Below, piece by piece: positions 24,495 through 39,293 of a stretch of DNA of 64,000 bases; position 1 is the stretch's first letter; each line of letters begins with the position of its first letter. The position numbers and the translations under genes are program-made. Below the pieces are notes generated by a model that was not told the DNA's origin, did no database searches, and saw only the letters and a list, made by a program, of their open reading frames with translations. Source of the stretch: Epiperipatus broadwayi (Eukaryota > Onychophora > Udeonychophora > Euonychophora > Peripatidae); the NCBI GenBank assembly GCA_028023455.1, contig JAQFVV010000278.1, forward strand, positions 62,001 through 126,000, read 5' to 3'.

Positions 24495-25175
24495 AAATAT
24501 GATAATATAAATCATGATATCACACTTACGACATAAAGCTGTAACAGCAAAGAAAAAAATAAATTAAATGGCTGAGCGCTTTGATACGTCTATATCAACT
24601 AATACACCTATATCAACTAATAGGATTATTAACAACACTAAAGACACTGTAGCTTCTGAACAGACCCCACAGGCCATGTACAGAGTGGCATGCCCTCATA
24701 ATGGATGCAAAGCTTTATACTATGGTGAAATAAGAGCCACCATAGCTATTAGGATGTCACAACATATGTATAGATGTAAAAAGTCACATACTAATCCAGA
24801 ATGGACTTCAATTTTTGTTCAACATCAAAAAGAATCAGGACATGTGTTCGAGCCTGCATCTGCAAAATTGGTTTGTACTGAGAGGCATGATGTTAAGCGA
24901 AAGGTAAAGGAGATTTACTTTATTGCAGAGGACTTCTTTGCCATTAATCGTAAAGAAGCATGTTTTGCTATTTCAAAAAGATGGTCTTAAGGACTCATTT
25001 GCATAGAATTTGCATATTGTATTTATATAATGATTTAAAAAACAAGTCATAACAGGCTATGATTATTAGAAGTACATCTTCTTGAAAGCGCTCAGCCATT
25101 TAAATTATTTTTGTATTTATTGTTACAGCTTTACGTCGTAAGTGTGATAGCACGATTTATATTGTTATTCTTAAT
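24495..25175. mobile_element. Compact inverted-repeat element carrying a GIY-YIG ORF
   Basis: Sequence at about 24495-24584 is repeated in inverted orientation at 25085-25175. The best-matching core (24522-24582 against 25087-25149) includes 'tcacacttacgac', 'aaagctgtaacag' and 'aaatggctgagcgcttt'. The repeats enclose a single 140-codon ORF whose ATG lies inside the left repeat. Total length is under 0.7 kb. It may be a Penelope-like element that kept only its endonuclease domain, or an independent mobile unit. Confidence 0.65.
24568..24990 (+). CDS. GIY-YIG endonuclease-like protein (Penelope-type)
   Basis: The ORF has an ATG start and no internal stop over 140 residues. From residue ~36 it reads AMYRVACPHNGCKALYYGEI, where AMY and YYG stand in for the GIY and YIG motifs. 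It continues with IAIRMSQHMY (the conserved Arg/His helix region). Near the C-terminus it has EIYFIAEDFFAINRKEA, in which the Glu and the INRKE motif match the last part of Penelope-type GIY-YIG domains. The N-terminal 35 residues are Ser/Thr/Asn-rich and partly encoded by the terminal repeat. In Penelope-like elements this domain is fused behind a reverse transcriptase, which is absent here. The alanine in place of the first glycine may mean reduced activity. Confidence 0.7.
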   Translation: MAERFDTSISTNTPISTNRIINNTKDTVASEQTPQAMYRVACPHNGCKALYYGEIRATIAIRMSQHMYRCKKSHTNPEWTSIFVQHQKESGHVFEPASAKLVCTERHDVKRKVKEIYFIAEDFFAINRKEACFAISKRWS

Positions 25176-25320
25176 ATATGTATATTTGATAACTTAGAAA
25201 ATTATTTTCTTGCTCATTAAAATTGTCAAAGTACTGTACCTAATCCATAATTCAGCACTAATTCAAAGACAACAATTTACTTCTGTAATTTCATTTTATT
25301 TACATAATTACTTTGCTAAT

Positions 25321-25362
25321 TGTTTACTAGTAACTAGTTGTTAGTGGACACACCCACCCACC

Positions 25363-25413
<51 letters not shown>

Positions 25414-25415
25414 CT
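25321..25415. repeat. (CA)n/(TA)n compound microsatellite
   Basis: A short CCCA/CA tract near 25350-25379 runs straight into (TA)n at 25380-25410. Confidence 0.9.
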
Positions 25416-25789
25416 ATAAATATTTTTATTTTTTTTAATACAACTACAATTTTATATACTTGGAAATTAGATGTAATATAGAAAATGGGTGGAACCTATC
25501 TACAATTGTGTATTTCTAAATCAGAATTTAAATATGGCAGAAGGTCTGTATTATTGATAATATTATTATTGCTCCAAATACAAATTAAATGTACTTCTTT
25601 TTTTTAAATGAAATTATATTAATTTGGGATTGTTGTGTAATATAAGTTTATGTGTTTGTTCTTTCTGTTAATTGCATTAGTATATGGAATTTGTCTTCTG
25701 TATTTAGTATTAATATATTAAACTACTGAACATGTTATCATCACTATTTCCTATGCTTACACAAGCTGATATGACATAAGAAAAACCAT

Positions 25790-26066
25790 ACATTAGAGAC
25801 ACCCAGTAGAAGCCAGAGTAATCAATGGAAGCAAAAAGGTTTGTGCATAAAATCTCTGTCTAGTGCCTATTCGTCCAATATCTCTAGATTAGTTTCTAGT
25901 TTGTGGCTTTCATCAGTTAAAAGCCTTGCATCGGAGAGTACTGCATCTAGATCTGGGGATATTGGATTAGCATTTGACAGAGATTTTATGCACAAATCTT
26001 CTATCATCCACTGATTACTCTGGCTTGTATTGGGTGGCACTATTGTATGGTGAGTTTTACCTCTGA
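25790..26066. repeat. Foldback family D, copy 4
   Basis: Arms near 25795-25865 and 25975-26050 pair ('gccagagtaatcaatgga', 'tttgtgcataaaatctctgtc'), with the family core 'tttctagtttgtggctttca' in the centre. It is more diverged than the copy at 22022. Confidence 0.7.
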
Positions 26067-26684
26067 CCTAATATATTAAAGTAGTAGTGTATTTGTATTA
26101 ATATATAAGTATTATGTTAATATAGTAACATAATAATGCATTATGTTCTAATGTAAACTTACTTTGTATTATCTGTTAATATAGTTATAAATTTTTAATA
26201 TCTAAATAATAAATTAATTTAGAAATAAAACAATATGGCTGCTCATTTGATTTTGATGTCTGACTGACATAATAATAATATGACATCATGCTAGCCAGTT
26301 TGAAGATTTTACTATAATACAATATTATTTTTTGTTTATAATCATCACTTTAGCAGACATGTGAACAAGCCAGATTTACATGAGATTTTAACCTCATTGG
26401 TACGAAAAACTTGGTAATTATTGACCAATCATTATTGGATGACTAGCAAAAGAGCTGAGACCTCATTAACTGTTAAAAAATCGTAACAGTTTATGAGTGG
26501 ATTCAAACATTAGATTATTAATCATGGCAAGCAGATAAATTAAATATTTACAAGCTGTTTGATTTTAAAAAATGAATCTGTAACCTCTACTACATAATAT
26601 CAATAAACACATAGACATATATATATAATTGTTTTAATATATATATATATATTGAAATAAATACATTGCACAGACTTAAACCTG

Positions 26685-26893
26685 CATTTATATATGTAAT
26701 ATAAGCGGGATTCGAACTCAGACATTCACACGACCCACTACTCTCAGTGCCATCTCATATTGATGGCCCACCTGATCACACATTATTTATCTTTTCAACA
26801 TGTGTGTGGTCAGGTGGGCCAGCAATATGAGAAGGCACTGAGAGTAGTGAGTCATGTGAAAGTCTGAGTTCGAATCCTGCCTATATTACATAT
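26685..26893. repeat. Inverted dimer of a SINE-like repeat
   Basis: Two arms (about 26685-26787 and 26800-26893) are reverse complements around a ~12 bp loop. The right arm ends 'gtctgagttcgaatcctgcc', where AGTTCGAATCC is a very good pol III B-box match, which points to a tRNA-derived SINE. A single diverged copy is at 38055-38235. The palindrome could form a long hairpin. Confidence 0.7.
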
Positions 26894-27693
26894 ATTGAAA
26901 TATTATATTGAAGCAGCAAAACACTATAATAATTTGTAATAAGAATGAAATAATACTTGAATGATAATCAAATATGTTCACTGGCTAACAAAAGTGTTTT
27001 TTTTTTCATTTTATTTAATTGAAGACTCTTGTATAAATAAATTTATTAACCAAGGTAAAAATTAAATCACGTGAACGTATATTATTATTAGGCAAATTTA
27101 ATTAGCAAATATGAAGTAAATAATTAACATATAAATTTTACATACAAACGAAACAAATTCATAATTAAAATAAAGATATTCAAAAGGTTAATGAATGTCA
27201 TTTAAAAAGAAATTGAAAAAAAGAAAAAAACAGTAAAAAATACTTAGTTTTAATTAATGTAGAAAACTAATTAACTTTATATTTATTTACAAATTAATTT
27301 TTTATAATTTTCAAAAAAGATCGCCTTTTTAATTTTAAAACATAACTTTTTTATTTTATCAATTTCCAATTAAATTGATTTTTTTATTTGTTTTCAGAAT
27401 TGTTTAATTTATTTTTATAAATAGATGTACTTTCTGTTTTGTTTTATCTTCTTCAAAAATTTTATTGAAAAATAAAAAAAAAATCAATAGTTATAAAAAT
27501 GTAAAATATATAAATAAAATTAACAATTTTTATACTTATTTATTTCTGTGTTTTAATTTTAACAGACACAATAAAATCCATATAGATTTTATAAGAAATA
27601 ATATGAGTTGAAATAAAAGAGTAAAAACTTTTTTATTTTTAAAAAAATAAAAGGCAACATTATAGAAACATCAGTGCGTATATATATATATAT

Positions 27694-27880
27694 TGCACCG
27701 GACACCCTACATGAGTAAGAACATCAGTCACTTAAGGGCACCACTAGGCTACTTAATGAACCTAGAAAATTTATTTGAGGTGACTGAATATTCACTAACA
27801 ATGATGAGCAGACCTAACATAAAATAAATTACTTGTCTCTGTCACTAACTCAACTCAGAGTATGAGACTGTTCATTGATA
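27694..27880. repeat. Possible LTR terminal fragment at an (AT)n junction
   Basis: Directly after (AT)n the sequence begins TGCACCGG. About 45 bases later it has 'aagggcaccactaggc..gaacctagaaaa', which resembles 'aagggcgccatctaag..gagcctagaaaaa' at the same place in the LTRs of element 2. It may be a diverged solo or truncated LTR of the same type. I cannot find its other end. Confidence 0.35.
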
Positions 27881-28831
<951 letters not shown>

Positions 28832-29807
28832 CTCATCCATGAAATTAGTAAAATGCATAAATATCTGACACATAGTAACACATCAGTTATAAAATTACTT
28901 AAGAAAAATTACTAGTAAGGGTTTTATAATACATATATTTCTAAATCAATGATTACTGTTAAAATGTGCATATATGTTAAGAAAATAATTATTATAACAA
29001 CACTTGTCTCATTATGGTATATGGAAGTTTATATTATTGATAAATCTATCAAGATTGTTGTTTTTGCTCCTGTGATTTATTGAAGAGGTAGCTACCGTTA
29101 TTCAATTTATAGTTGTAATTTTCTGACAGGTCATTTGAGTCTTTTTTGTAGGTTGGCTTTAATGGGTCAGTTTAATACAGGTTTACCAATTGAAGTCTGT
29201 TAGAGTCTGGAGATATGTCCTAGAACATGAAGGTCACCTTTGATAAGTGCCTAGCCACACATATTCAGGTAAATGCCAAAAAAAAATAGTTGGTTGGTTT
29301 ATTTTCTAACTGCAGACTGCTTGACAGAAACTTTTGTTTGAGTATCAATAATTTTGACAAAAGAACTAACAAGAAATGCAGCTTGGCATGCAGAATGAAG
29401 AGGCCAAGCATCTCAAAAATGATCTTTACTAGTTGAGTTGAAAAAATCTCAATTAATCTACTGAATGGAAAAATGAATGAATCTCATAAAAGATTTTGGG
29501 GCTGTTTATATATATATATATATTCAATCGATTGTTCTTCCACATCAATTTTCTAGAATTTTCTAGATTAATACCTTAAAATAACCAGGATTTTAACTAA
29601 TTAAAATAGGACATTTTCATATTTCACACTAAATAATTAGATTACTACAAGTCTTATCTGAACAATGCTTAACATTTATATTTTGTTATTATAACAGATT
29701 ATAACTTCTTTTTTTTTAAATTAAACATTCTTATATAATTTTTAAAAATAATATTAGATAAAAGTTAAGAAAATTTTTTACAATGTTTAATTTTTATTTT
29801 TATTTGC

Positions 29808-29878
29808 CAAAGCATTGACTGGGAAGCGGGGCCGGCTGCTTGAAAGGCACCTACGCCAACTGCTACTCCACCAATGCT
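29808..29878. other. Isolated GC-rich island with pairing ends
   Basis: A ~70 base stretch rich in G and C ('gcggggccggctgcttgaaa' at its core) stands alone in very AT-rich DNA. Its ends, AAGCATTG (29808-29815) and CAATGCTT (29871-29878), are reverse complements, so the whole could fold as a stem-closed structure. I do not recognise a tRNA, snRNA or other known RNA, and no ORF fits. It may be a small structured RNA or a transposon fragment. Confidence 0.35.
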
Positions 29879-29889
29879 TGATTAAAAAT

Positions 29890-32800
29890 TACATTACTTT
29901 TAATAAATAACAAATTTATTTTACCAATTCATATGTGTGCACATATATACATGTGGTCACACTATTATAACACGTCTAATAAAACTAAATTAGCAAAATT
30001 TCTAAATTAATTTACAAGTAGAAATTTTAGCTGAACATACATATTTGTCTAATATATATTTAAAACATAACAAACCATCTGTTTCAATATATATGCAAAA
30101 AATATAGTAATTTAACATAATTATATATTTATGATGAAGAGTCTTATGATGACCTGCTAATTAATTTATTAGTGGAGACATAAATACATATATATATATA
30201 GTATACATTACTCATACATATAATCAATATATGTATACATTATATTTTTATTTCTATTATATTTATGAAAATAAATATGTAACATAGTAAAATAGTATTT
30301 TTTATTTATTAAAATGAAAAACCATTGTTGAAATACTAATTCATTAATAAAGACAATTGAAAAGGTGATAACTTTAAGTTCAAATGCAATTTATCAATGA
30401 ATTAAAGGAAATGAAATTAATTCAATGATTTAATATAGAGTTGTAATATCACAATATATAATATGATATGCTTTAGTAGTAAGCTCATGCAACTATAAAT
30501 AAAAAAGATCAAATAATTTATTGGAAAATTAAATATTCTATCTTTTCAGCAATATCCTCACAAGAACTTATACTGTGTTTGATTTTAAAAAGGGTATAGG
30601 ATAAAATCCATATTTTTGAATGATTTAATAAAAAAGCTTATTAGAAGAAATTTTTAATACTTCTTAAAGAAAAGTAATTTCTAAATTACTTAATTTGAAT
30701 ATATTTTTGTATTCTATAAAGATCGTTCTAGTTGGTTCTAAATATAAAGATCATTTTAAAAAAAGCATTTTACAAAAACTTCAAGTAAATTAAATTAATG
30801 AACTTTACATTATTCAATGTGAATAGAACACCAATTTTATTGTAGGATATATATAAAATGCCCTTGTCTAATCACACACACACACATATATATATATATA
30901 TGAGTAACAACTTTTGCTAAATGCTTTTAAAATTATTTGTAAGCTATATCTTCAAAATAGAATTCTAATTACTAATAAAATAACTGAGTATAAAAGAATA
31001 TGCTGTTTATATGCAAGGAGGAAACTAAACATCAACTCATATTATCTTCTTCAATGCATAATAACTAAGGATTAAGAATTTTATCATCAAAGGATTTTAA
31101 TTTGTGAATTCCAGGAACATCTAGGACTATTGTGTTAACTTATAGATAACATTCTTAAAAATGACAATTGGTGAACATTAATCTCATTTTTTTTATCATT
31201 AAATTCATTTTACTGAAGAAATAAATAAGAAGGGAAGGTCAATAATTTAAAATATTTTAATTTTTTTATATTTAATAAAAATTTTGATATGGGATAAGAA
31301 ATATTAACATGGGAAAGGTATATAAATATATTAAAAAGATAGAGGAAATTTAGAGGTAAAAAATTAATTTATTCTTAAATTTACATATTTTTTATGACAT
31401 GACATTACTTTGTTTGTACTAATTTAAATACTTTAATAACCATTGTTTATTATAGTTGAATAAATGACAAACATTGATATGAAACATATTTATATATTTT
31501 CTGTATTAATCATCATAAATAGCATATAATAATTTTAACAGATGAAAATATTACATACATATAATTAAATTATTATTTGTATAATCTAATTATTATATGG
31601 TAATTTCAATATAGTAATCTTAATATTTATATATACTTTATATAAGTTACAAAATCTTTATAAACGATCTTTTCAACTATTAAATCATGTAGTGTTATAA
31701 ATTTAAAAATATATCTACAATGGATAAATAGAATATATTTATATTTCAAATATAAGACAGTAGATATATAAATAATTCTTATATATTATAAAATTTAAAT
31801 TATTTATTTGTTAAATAAATAATTATTACGTTTTATATTAAACTAAATGAAGTATTTAATTTATTTTATTTATTTATTTATTTGATTTTATAAGATAAGA
31901 TTAAACATTTAATATATAATCTTTATTGATTATTATATTAACTTCATGAAACCCATTTTAAAGAGTTAGTGAGATTTATTATTATTACTCTAGTATATTG
32001 GTAGGGACCCCTGAATAGATTCAATTGTTAAACTTCCCCAAGTTTGAAATCTGATCAAAATGGTTAAAGCAAGTAAAGTGAAGATTGATTTGATGTGGTT
32101 TAGATATAATTTGTAATAATAATTAAATAATAAATTACTTATTTGGCACAGATATAGTTTTATATTAAAATTAAATCATATCATTCATGGCATCCTATAA
32201 GAAGACCTTAAATCTGATTATAGTGAGATGTGACTGCCTTAGCTTATCTTATTGAGAGAGTGTGTATCATTACAATATATATATATATATTAATATATGT
32301 ATTAATTATTGTATTGTTTTGAATAATTATATATATACATTGTACACTTTATAGTGGGTACATACAGTTAGACAGAGTTGGAAATATAGCTATATTCTTT
32401 AAAAAATTAATTTAGGTTATTTTCTAGTATATAATTTAAATGTTATCGATAGCAGAGGTTTAAGCTCAGTATATAGGCACTTATAAAGATGTATTAGATA
32501 GTTTGAATTCATTTTAAAATAAATTAAAATATAAAACAATACAATAAATTGTTTAAAAGATAATATTAATTTTATTTATTATACTTAAAGAAACTATAAT
32601 GGTAGAATAGCTTAATAATAGTGACATATTTTCTATTATATGGTTAAAATAATTATTTTTGTTTAAAATATTATTTAAAATGATAAGTTAATTTAATACT
32701 ATTTTAAAAGGTGCTGAAAGTATCATGTGTTTAGGTGATTGTGTGTGAATATGTGTAAAAAATTAGTGAAAGAAAACTTTAGTTTTAACTTGTTAAAAAA

Positions 32801-33800
32801 TTTGATACACAATAAAGTGTAGCAAAGTTTCAGACTAGAGATAATGTTAGAAAAGTAAATAATAAAATTATTAATATTTTAGTTAGGTATACTATTTTGT
32901 TTTTTTTTAAATCAATTTCAGGTTATTTAAATATTAAAAATTGTTTTAACAAGGATATTTAATTTTTAGATAAAATTGCCTAATATTTAAAATATTAAAT
33001 AATTTGATAATATTTAATATTGATGACAGTTTTAAAATGTAATTTTAAAAATACTTTTGATGTAGTTATGCAAATTAGCAAATTTGTACAAACAATGTTT
33101 ACCAAAGAAATCATTGAATTAAGACCAGTATAAAAAGGGAGGGTGAAGCCTGTCTAGACAGATTTTTAATAGATTTTTCACTGATTTTTTATATTAGTTA
33201 ATTGTATTTTCAGTGATTTCAGTATTTTACAGCTTTAGTTTGAAATTTATAACTATATTTTTATATTGTAACAGTAGTAATTTCTTTAAAATTATTATTT
33301 TATTTGAGTGTGTTTTTAAAAAGTATAACTGGAATAACTATTTGAATAATGAATCACTTCACCAAATTTTATATAAGTTTGTCTACTTGAAACTTAGTTC
33401 AAAACCTCAATAACACTATGGAATATGATAGTGGCTACTTAGATATTGTGGAGATGAATACCAAATATCAGGGAAATTACTATAATAAAACTGGAATGGA
33501 TTTACATAAGAACTTTGTAATTTTTATAAATATGTTGGAATGATTGATTATTTATTTCAAATGACTTTATCATATTGCAATAAAGCTAGTTTATTTGAGG
33601 TAATTAAGAGAAACCAGTTACTCATTAAAAATCTTATTTGTAATATTAAATTTGGAAAGAGAAGAAAATTAAGAGTCCACACCTGTGTTTTAAAACTGAA
33701 CTTAAAATATCTTATGTTATGATAAATGTCTATCTTAGCATATAATTGACAGTAATAACCCACATTTGATTTTACTTTAAAAAAGCCAAATAAACTTATG
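29890..33800. other. AT-rich DNA without recognisable genes
   Basis: Long featureless AT-rich DNA with short (AT)n tracts near 30186, 30888 and 32275. The frame at 33213-33413 looks fortuitous. Confidence 0.55.
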
Positions 33801-33802
33801 TT

Positions 33803-33975
33803 TTAATCCTTTTCCAGGTTGTTTCAAGTTAACTCATACACAACTCTTAACTTGCTTTAAAACCACAGTTTTTATGTTATCATAGTAAATTTAGGCTTAT
33901 TTTGAAGCTTAAGAAGTACCATAAGATGCTGCCCTCTATTGAATTATTTTACAAGTAAAAAATTAATAATATCAG
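33803..33975 (-). mobile_element. Truncated piggyBac-like MITE copy
   Basis: Starting at TTAATCC (33803) this matches, in reverse orientation, the right end of the 17539-18501 MITE. Shared blocks are the 'aaccacagtttttat' segment and the 50-base block 'aagatgctgccctctattg..acaagtaaaaaat'. The other end is missing. Confidence 0.5.
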
Positions 33976-34108
33976 CATTCAAAGCTACAACTAGGGGAAA
34001 AAGCAGGCTTTCCTAGGTGCTGATTGATGTTTCTCATCATGAACAAATGAAGATCACCTCTCAACAATTTTCACTGCTCCAACTTCTTTGTTTTGATTTT
34101 GAAAATGA

Positions 34109-34150
34109 AAATAATAATAATAATAATAATTATTATTATTATTATCATCA

Positions 34151-34203
<53 letters not shown>
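34109..34203. repeat. (AAT)n/(ATT)n microsatellite
   Basis: AAT units are followed by ATT and ATC units and a long ATT run, a partly self-complementary trinucleotide array. Confidence 0.95.
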
Positions 34204-34209
34204 GGAGGC

Positions 34210-35060
34210 TTGTACATTTCTTATTGAGAGATGATGAGTAAAGTTGGTAATTTATATTTTATTAAAGGAATATTGATTAGATTATTATTATTATTTCTGT
34301 AATAAATTTATAAAATGATATTTAGGATTATTAGATACATGTTTTAAAGACATGAGAGTATTACATTGCAATTTAGTTATATGAATTTGTGGGATAATAT
34401 TTTTGTGCCAATGGGAATGTATCTTTTGGGATGTATCCTCAATGTTTAAGCCTGGGTACCTTACTGAACATCTCATGTTAAGAGTTTTTATACTTGTATT
34501 TGTTATTTTGCTAGAATCTTATTTATTTATAATATTGAGCTAGTTAGATTTATGAATAAAATGAATAGGTTAAATGTTATAGTTGGAACCCTAATAATTT
34601 ATTAGGAACATGAGTGCCATGATATTTTATTATAAGTTTTGTTAAATGTAATTATTGAAAAATATTGTTTTATTAGATGTTGTATCTTAGTAATGTATCT
34701 TAAGCTAGTTAGAACAGTATTATTTTTAATAATCATTGTTTATGTAATCCAATTGAATTGAATAATGTTATCTCAGTTAATTGGATTCTTTTGTTCTGTA
34801 GTTTTCTTTTAAGGGTACAATATATATATATATATATTGAAAATACTTGTAAAAGTTTTTAAATTCTTATGATTTTAAAATGTAATATTCATGTTTGTTT
34901 AATTTATGATTAAAACATAATGTAGTAATACATTTTCTTTCATGAAAATATATTAAATTATATGACTAATAAGAATTTAAGTCTATGATTTCAACACCTA
35001 AATTTTGGAAAATATAATTGTTCTCTGATAATTTATAAAATAACTCAAGTTTAAGACTTC
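34210..35060. other. AT-rich DNA without recognisable genes
   Basis: No coding signal. A short (AT)n tract lies at 34820-34838. Confidence 0.5.
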
Positions 35061-35062
35061 TT

Positions 35063-35823
35063 TTAATCTTTGTGACAAAGCTTATGAGACCTTTTGTCGA
35101 CAATTGACGTCACTCTAATTCCATTATTTTTAATGCTAGGATAGTCGTTTTATAGTCAATAGTTACATTTTTAAAAGTTCTGTAAGATGCTGCCCTCTTT
35201 TGAATTATTTTACAAGTAAAAAATCAATATAAATGCCCAAATATGTCAAAGAATAGCAAAGCTCCACCTTCTCTTGAATCTTATTGGCTGTGTAAATTTT
35301 GACAGCAAAGAAAATGGCTGTCAAAAAGTAAAGAGTTACGTTCGTATTTTGTTTTATTTTGAAAATGATAAATGAATGTTTTTTTGAGTAATTTTGATGA
35401 ATTATAAACAATTTTGATAAAACAGGCTAAAAATACAACTATTTCAGAAAAATATTTAAGATTTTAATAAAAACATTTAAGATTTTAGCAAAAAAAATAT
35501 TTACTTTTTCATAACATAAAAGTGAAAAAAAAAATTACGTCAGCAACTCTTTTTAATTGGATTACTATATTTCACTTTACATTTTCTGCTACAAAATATT
35601 TCTGCAATAAATAAATAGAAATTTATTTTAGAAAACACTTTCATTCACTTTCATAACCTGACTAATTATTAATATACTTCTTACAAATGAAACTAAAGTA
35701 AATATCATAGTAAAAGATAAATATATTTTAACAATTGACTGTCTTCAGTTTGTGAGTTGGCCAATTAAAGCTTTGATTTTTACCTCAGATGACCAGTAAT
35801 ATAATTAGCAGTCAAAAGGTTAA
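35063..35823 (-). mobile_element. piggyBac-like MITE, second copy
   Basis: In reverse orientation this matches the MITE at 17539-18501. The matching blocks are 'tgctgccctcttttgaatta' near 35188 and the 'cactttcattcactttcata' block near 35636. The right end, read inward, is TTAACCTTTTGACTGC, which resembles piggyBac-type terminal repeats. The left end starts TTAATC and is diverged. No transposase ORF. Confidence 0.55.
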
Positions 35824-35829
35824 TAAATG

Positions 35830-36960
35830 TAAATTTATATTGTTGTTATATTCAAAAACTATATTAATTGTCTTTACATTTTATTGCATTTGCTAATATA
35901 AGAAGCCATATATATTTTTATAGGAAGTGAACAAATTTAAAAATATATAAGAAGAAAGCTAAATCCTGCCTAAACTATATGATATATATTTTTTACATAT
36001 TTAAAAAATTGTTCACTTGCTGTAAAAAAATAATAATAAATTTGTCAAAAGCAATAGAATTTATGACAACATTAAGATAGTAGAATACAACATCAGTGCA
36101 CATGTATATAATAGTAATATAATTCCTAAATTTTGAGTTGTATTTTGTAATTATTGTGAACAGTTATTTTATCTTTTATAATTTAAGTGTTGAAATCAAT
36201 GATTAAAGTTTTAGCATTGTACAATTTTTACATATTTTTTTAAAAAAGAAAAAAAAGATTAAGAAATCATGTTTCAAACACATAGAAAATGTATTTTTCT
36301 TAATTTTTTTTTCTTTCAAATTAAATAAACATAAAGTTTATATTTATGTCAAAACAATTTTGAAAAACATATAACTAGCTTTAACATGTGTGTGCATAGT
36401 AACTAAGGGTTAACACCCTTTATTCAAATAAGTTTGTTTAAAATTTTGTTTACCTTATTTAAAAGATATGTTAATAAAAATATTTATTTTTTAAAAATTA
36501 AACATTTAGTAGAGACATCATTAAAAAATATAGGTATTAAGTATATCTATGGTGAATGATTTTATTGCAATAAATTGTATTGTAGCAATATTTATTTTTG
36601 TTTGTGTTAAAATTGATCAATATCAATATTTTTCTTTCAAATATGATTTTATTTATTTAAATACATTCTAAAAATATACATTTGTATAATGTTTTATTTA
36701 TATAGTCATAAATTAACAAACACATTTTTAAATATAGAATTCAAAGATTTATAGTAATATTAATTAGTTGTATTGAAGTAATAATAACAAAAGAAGTGTT
36801 TATGTATGTTTATTTTACTTCATAACATTTTAAAATTCATGTTTTAAAAATAGATTTCGTTTACAAAAATAAATAAATAGTTTAATAAAACTATTGTTTA
36901 ATGGAAAAAGAGAAAAGGAAAAGAAATATATTATTTAAAATAATAACAATAAACATAAAT
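35830..36960. other. AT-rich DNA without recognisable genes
   Basis: Nothing recognisable beyond homopolymer runs such as those near 36235-36260. Confidence 0.5.
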
Positions 36961-36962
36961 TC

Positions 36963-38040
<1,078 letters not shown>

Positions 38041-38054
38041 ATGTTTAATTAATA

Positions 38055-38235
38055 CATTGTACAGGCTTAAAACCTGCATTTATATATGTAATATATGCAG
38101 GATTCGAAGTCAGACTTTCACACGATCCATAACTCTTAGTGCCATCTTATATTTCTGATCCATTTGATCACACGCATGCTGAAAAGATAAATAATAACCA
38201 ATATATGTATTTTGTGCTAAGCCAGCACTCATCAG
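38055..38235 (-). repeat. SINE-like repeat copy
   Basis: This matches the left arm of the inverted dimer at 26685, including the degenerate B-box complement 'ggattcgaagtcagactttc' and the following 'cacacgatccataactctta' block. It ends just before the (ATT)n array upstream of the LINE. Confidence 0.6.
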
Positions 38236-38249
38236 TTATATATTTTTTA

Positions 38250-38413
<164 letters not shown>

Positions 38414-38513
38414 TTATTTTATTTATTTATTTTTATTTATTTATTCTTTCTTTATCACTTTTTTTTCTCTTTTTGGTTTTATTTGTGTTGTTTCCATTAT
38501 CTTTGTGGGTAAC

Positions 38514-39293
38514 ATGGTAGGCCTTTCTTGTTTTTACATGAATGTCAGAGGTATGAGGACTAAATGTGTTCAAATTAAACAATTTTTTGAAACAGAACAT
38601 TTTGATCTTATTTTACTTACAGAAACTTGGTTGAATCAACAATTTCCTGATTGTTCTTTTCTTGATGATAGATTCAGTATTTTGCGAACTGACAGATCTA
38701 TGAATAATATTTCTCGAGGTGGTGGTACTCTGATTGCTCTTCATAAAGATGTTTTTTATAAAGAACTTTCTTTTTCTTCTTCTTTTTGTGAATCTACATG
38801 GTGTGAAATTACTTTAAATCACAATTTTAAATTTATTTTAGGTAATGTTTATCTCAAACCCACTTTGTCATTGTTGGAGTTTGATTATTTTTTGACATCA
38901 CTTGAAGATTTTCTGATTGGCTATGATAATGTTATTATTACTGGGGATTTAAATATTCCAGATTTATATCAGGGTAGAATTGCTACACACTTTTCTGTTT
39001 TGTCTTCTAAGGCTTCTAGAATGTTAAAGTTCTGTAAATTTTTAGGACTCAAGCAATATAACCCATTTGTTAATTCCTTTCATCGTACTTTGGATTATAT
39101 TTTATGTAGTTCAACAGTAGTTAGTAATTTTCAAGTTGTCTCTGTTAATTTTCCTATTGATGCTCATCATCCCCCTTTTGAGTTTTATATTAATGTTTGT
39201 CACTCAAAGATTAATTTTTCTAATATTTCAAGAAAGGATTATGGGAAGGGTAATTATTTTGATTTTTGTAGAAACTTTTCTAAAGTTAATTGA
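38514..39293 (+). CDS. LINE apurinic/apyrimidinic-type endonuclease region
   Basis: Starting at the first ATG (38514), the ~259 residues are an exonuclease-endonuclease-phosphatase fold domain that nicks target DNA for target-primed reverse transcription. Landmarks are YMNVRGMRTK (Asn ~10), LLTETWLN (catalytic Glu ~37), RGGGTLIAL, ITGDLNIPD (Asp/Asn ~145) and the C-terminal AHHPPFEF (His ~218). The frame stops at TGA 39291-39293, where the RT frame takes over in a different phase. The stop most likely arose by loss of one base in a tryptophan codon, so EN and RT were one polyprotein. Confidence 0.85.
   Translation: MVGLSCFYMNVRGMRTKCVQIKQFFETEHFDLILLTETWLNQQFPDCSFLDDRFSILRTDRSMNNISRGGGTLIALHKDVFYKELSFSSSFCESTWCEITLNHNFKFILGNVYLKPTLSLLEFDYFLTSLEDFLIGYDNVIITGDLNIPDLYQGRIATHFSVLSSKASRMLKFCKFLGLKQYNPFVNSFHRTLDYILCSSTVVSNFQVVSVNFPIDAHHPPFEFYINVCHSKINFSNISRKDYGKGNYFDFCRNFSKVN

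Noticed and set aside
34017-34241. 74-codon Asn/Tyr-rich frame
   Set aside because: Translation of an (AAT)n/(ATT)n array with chance flanks.
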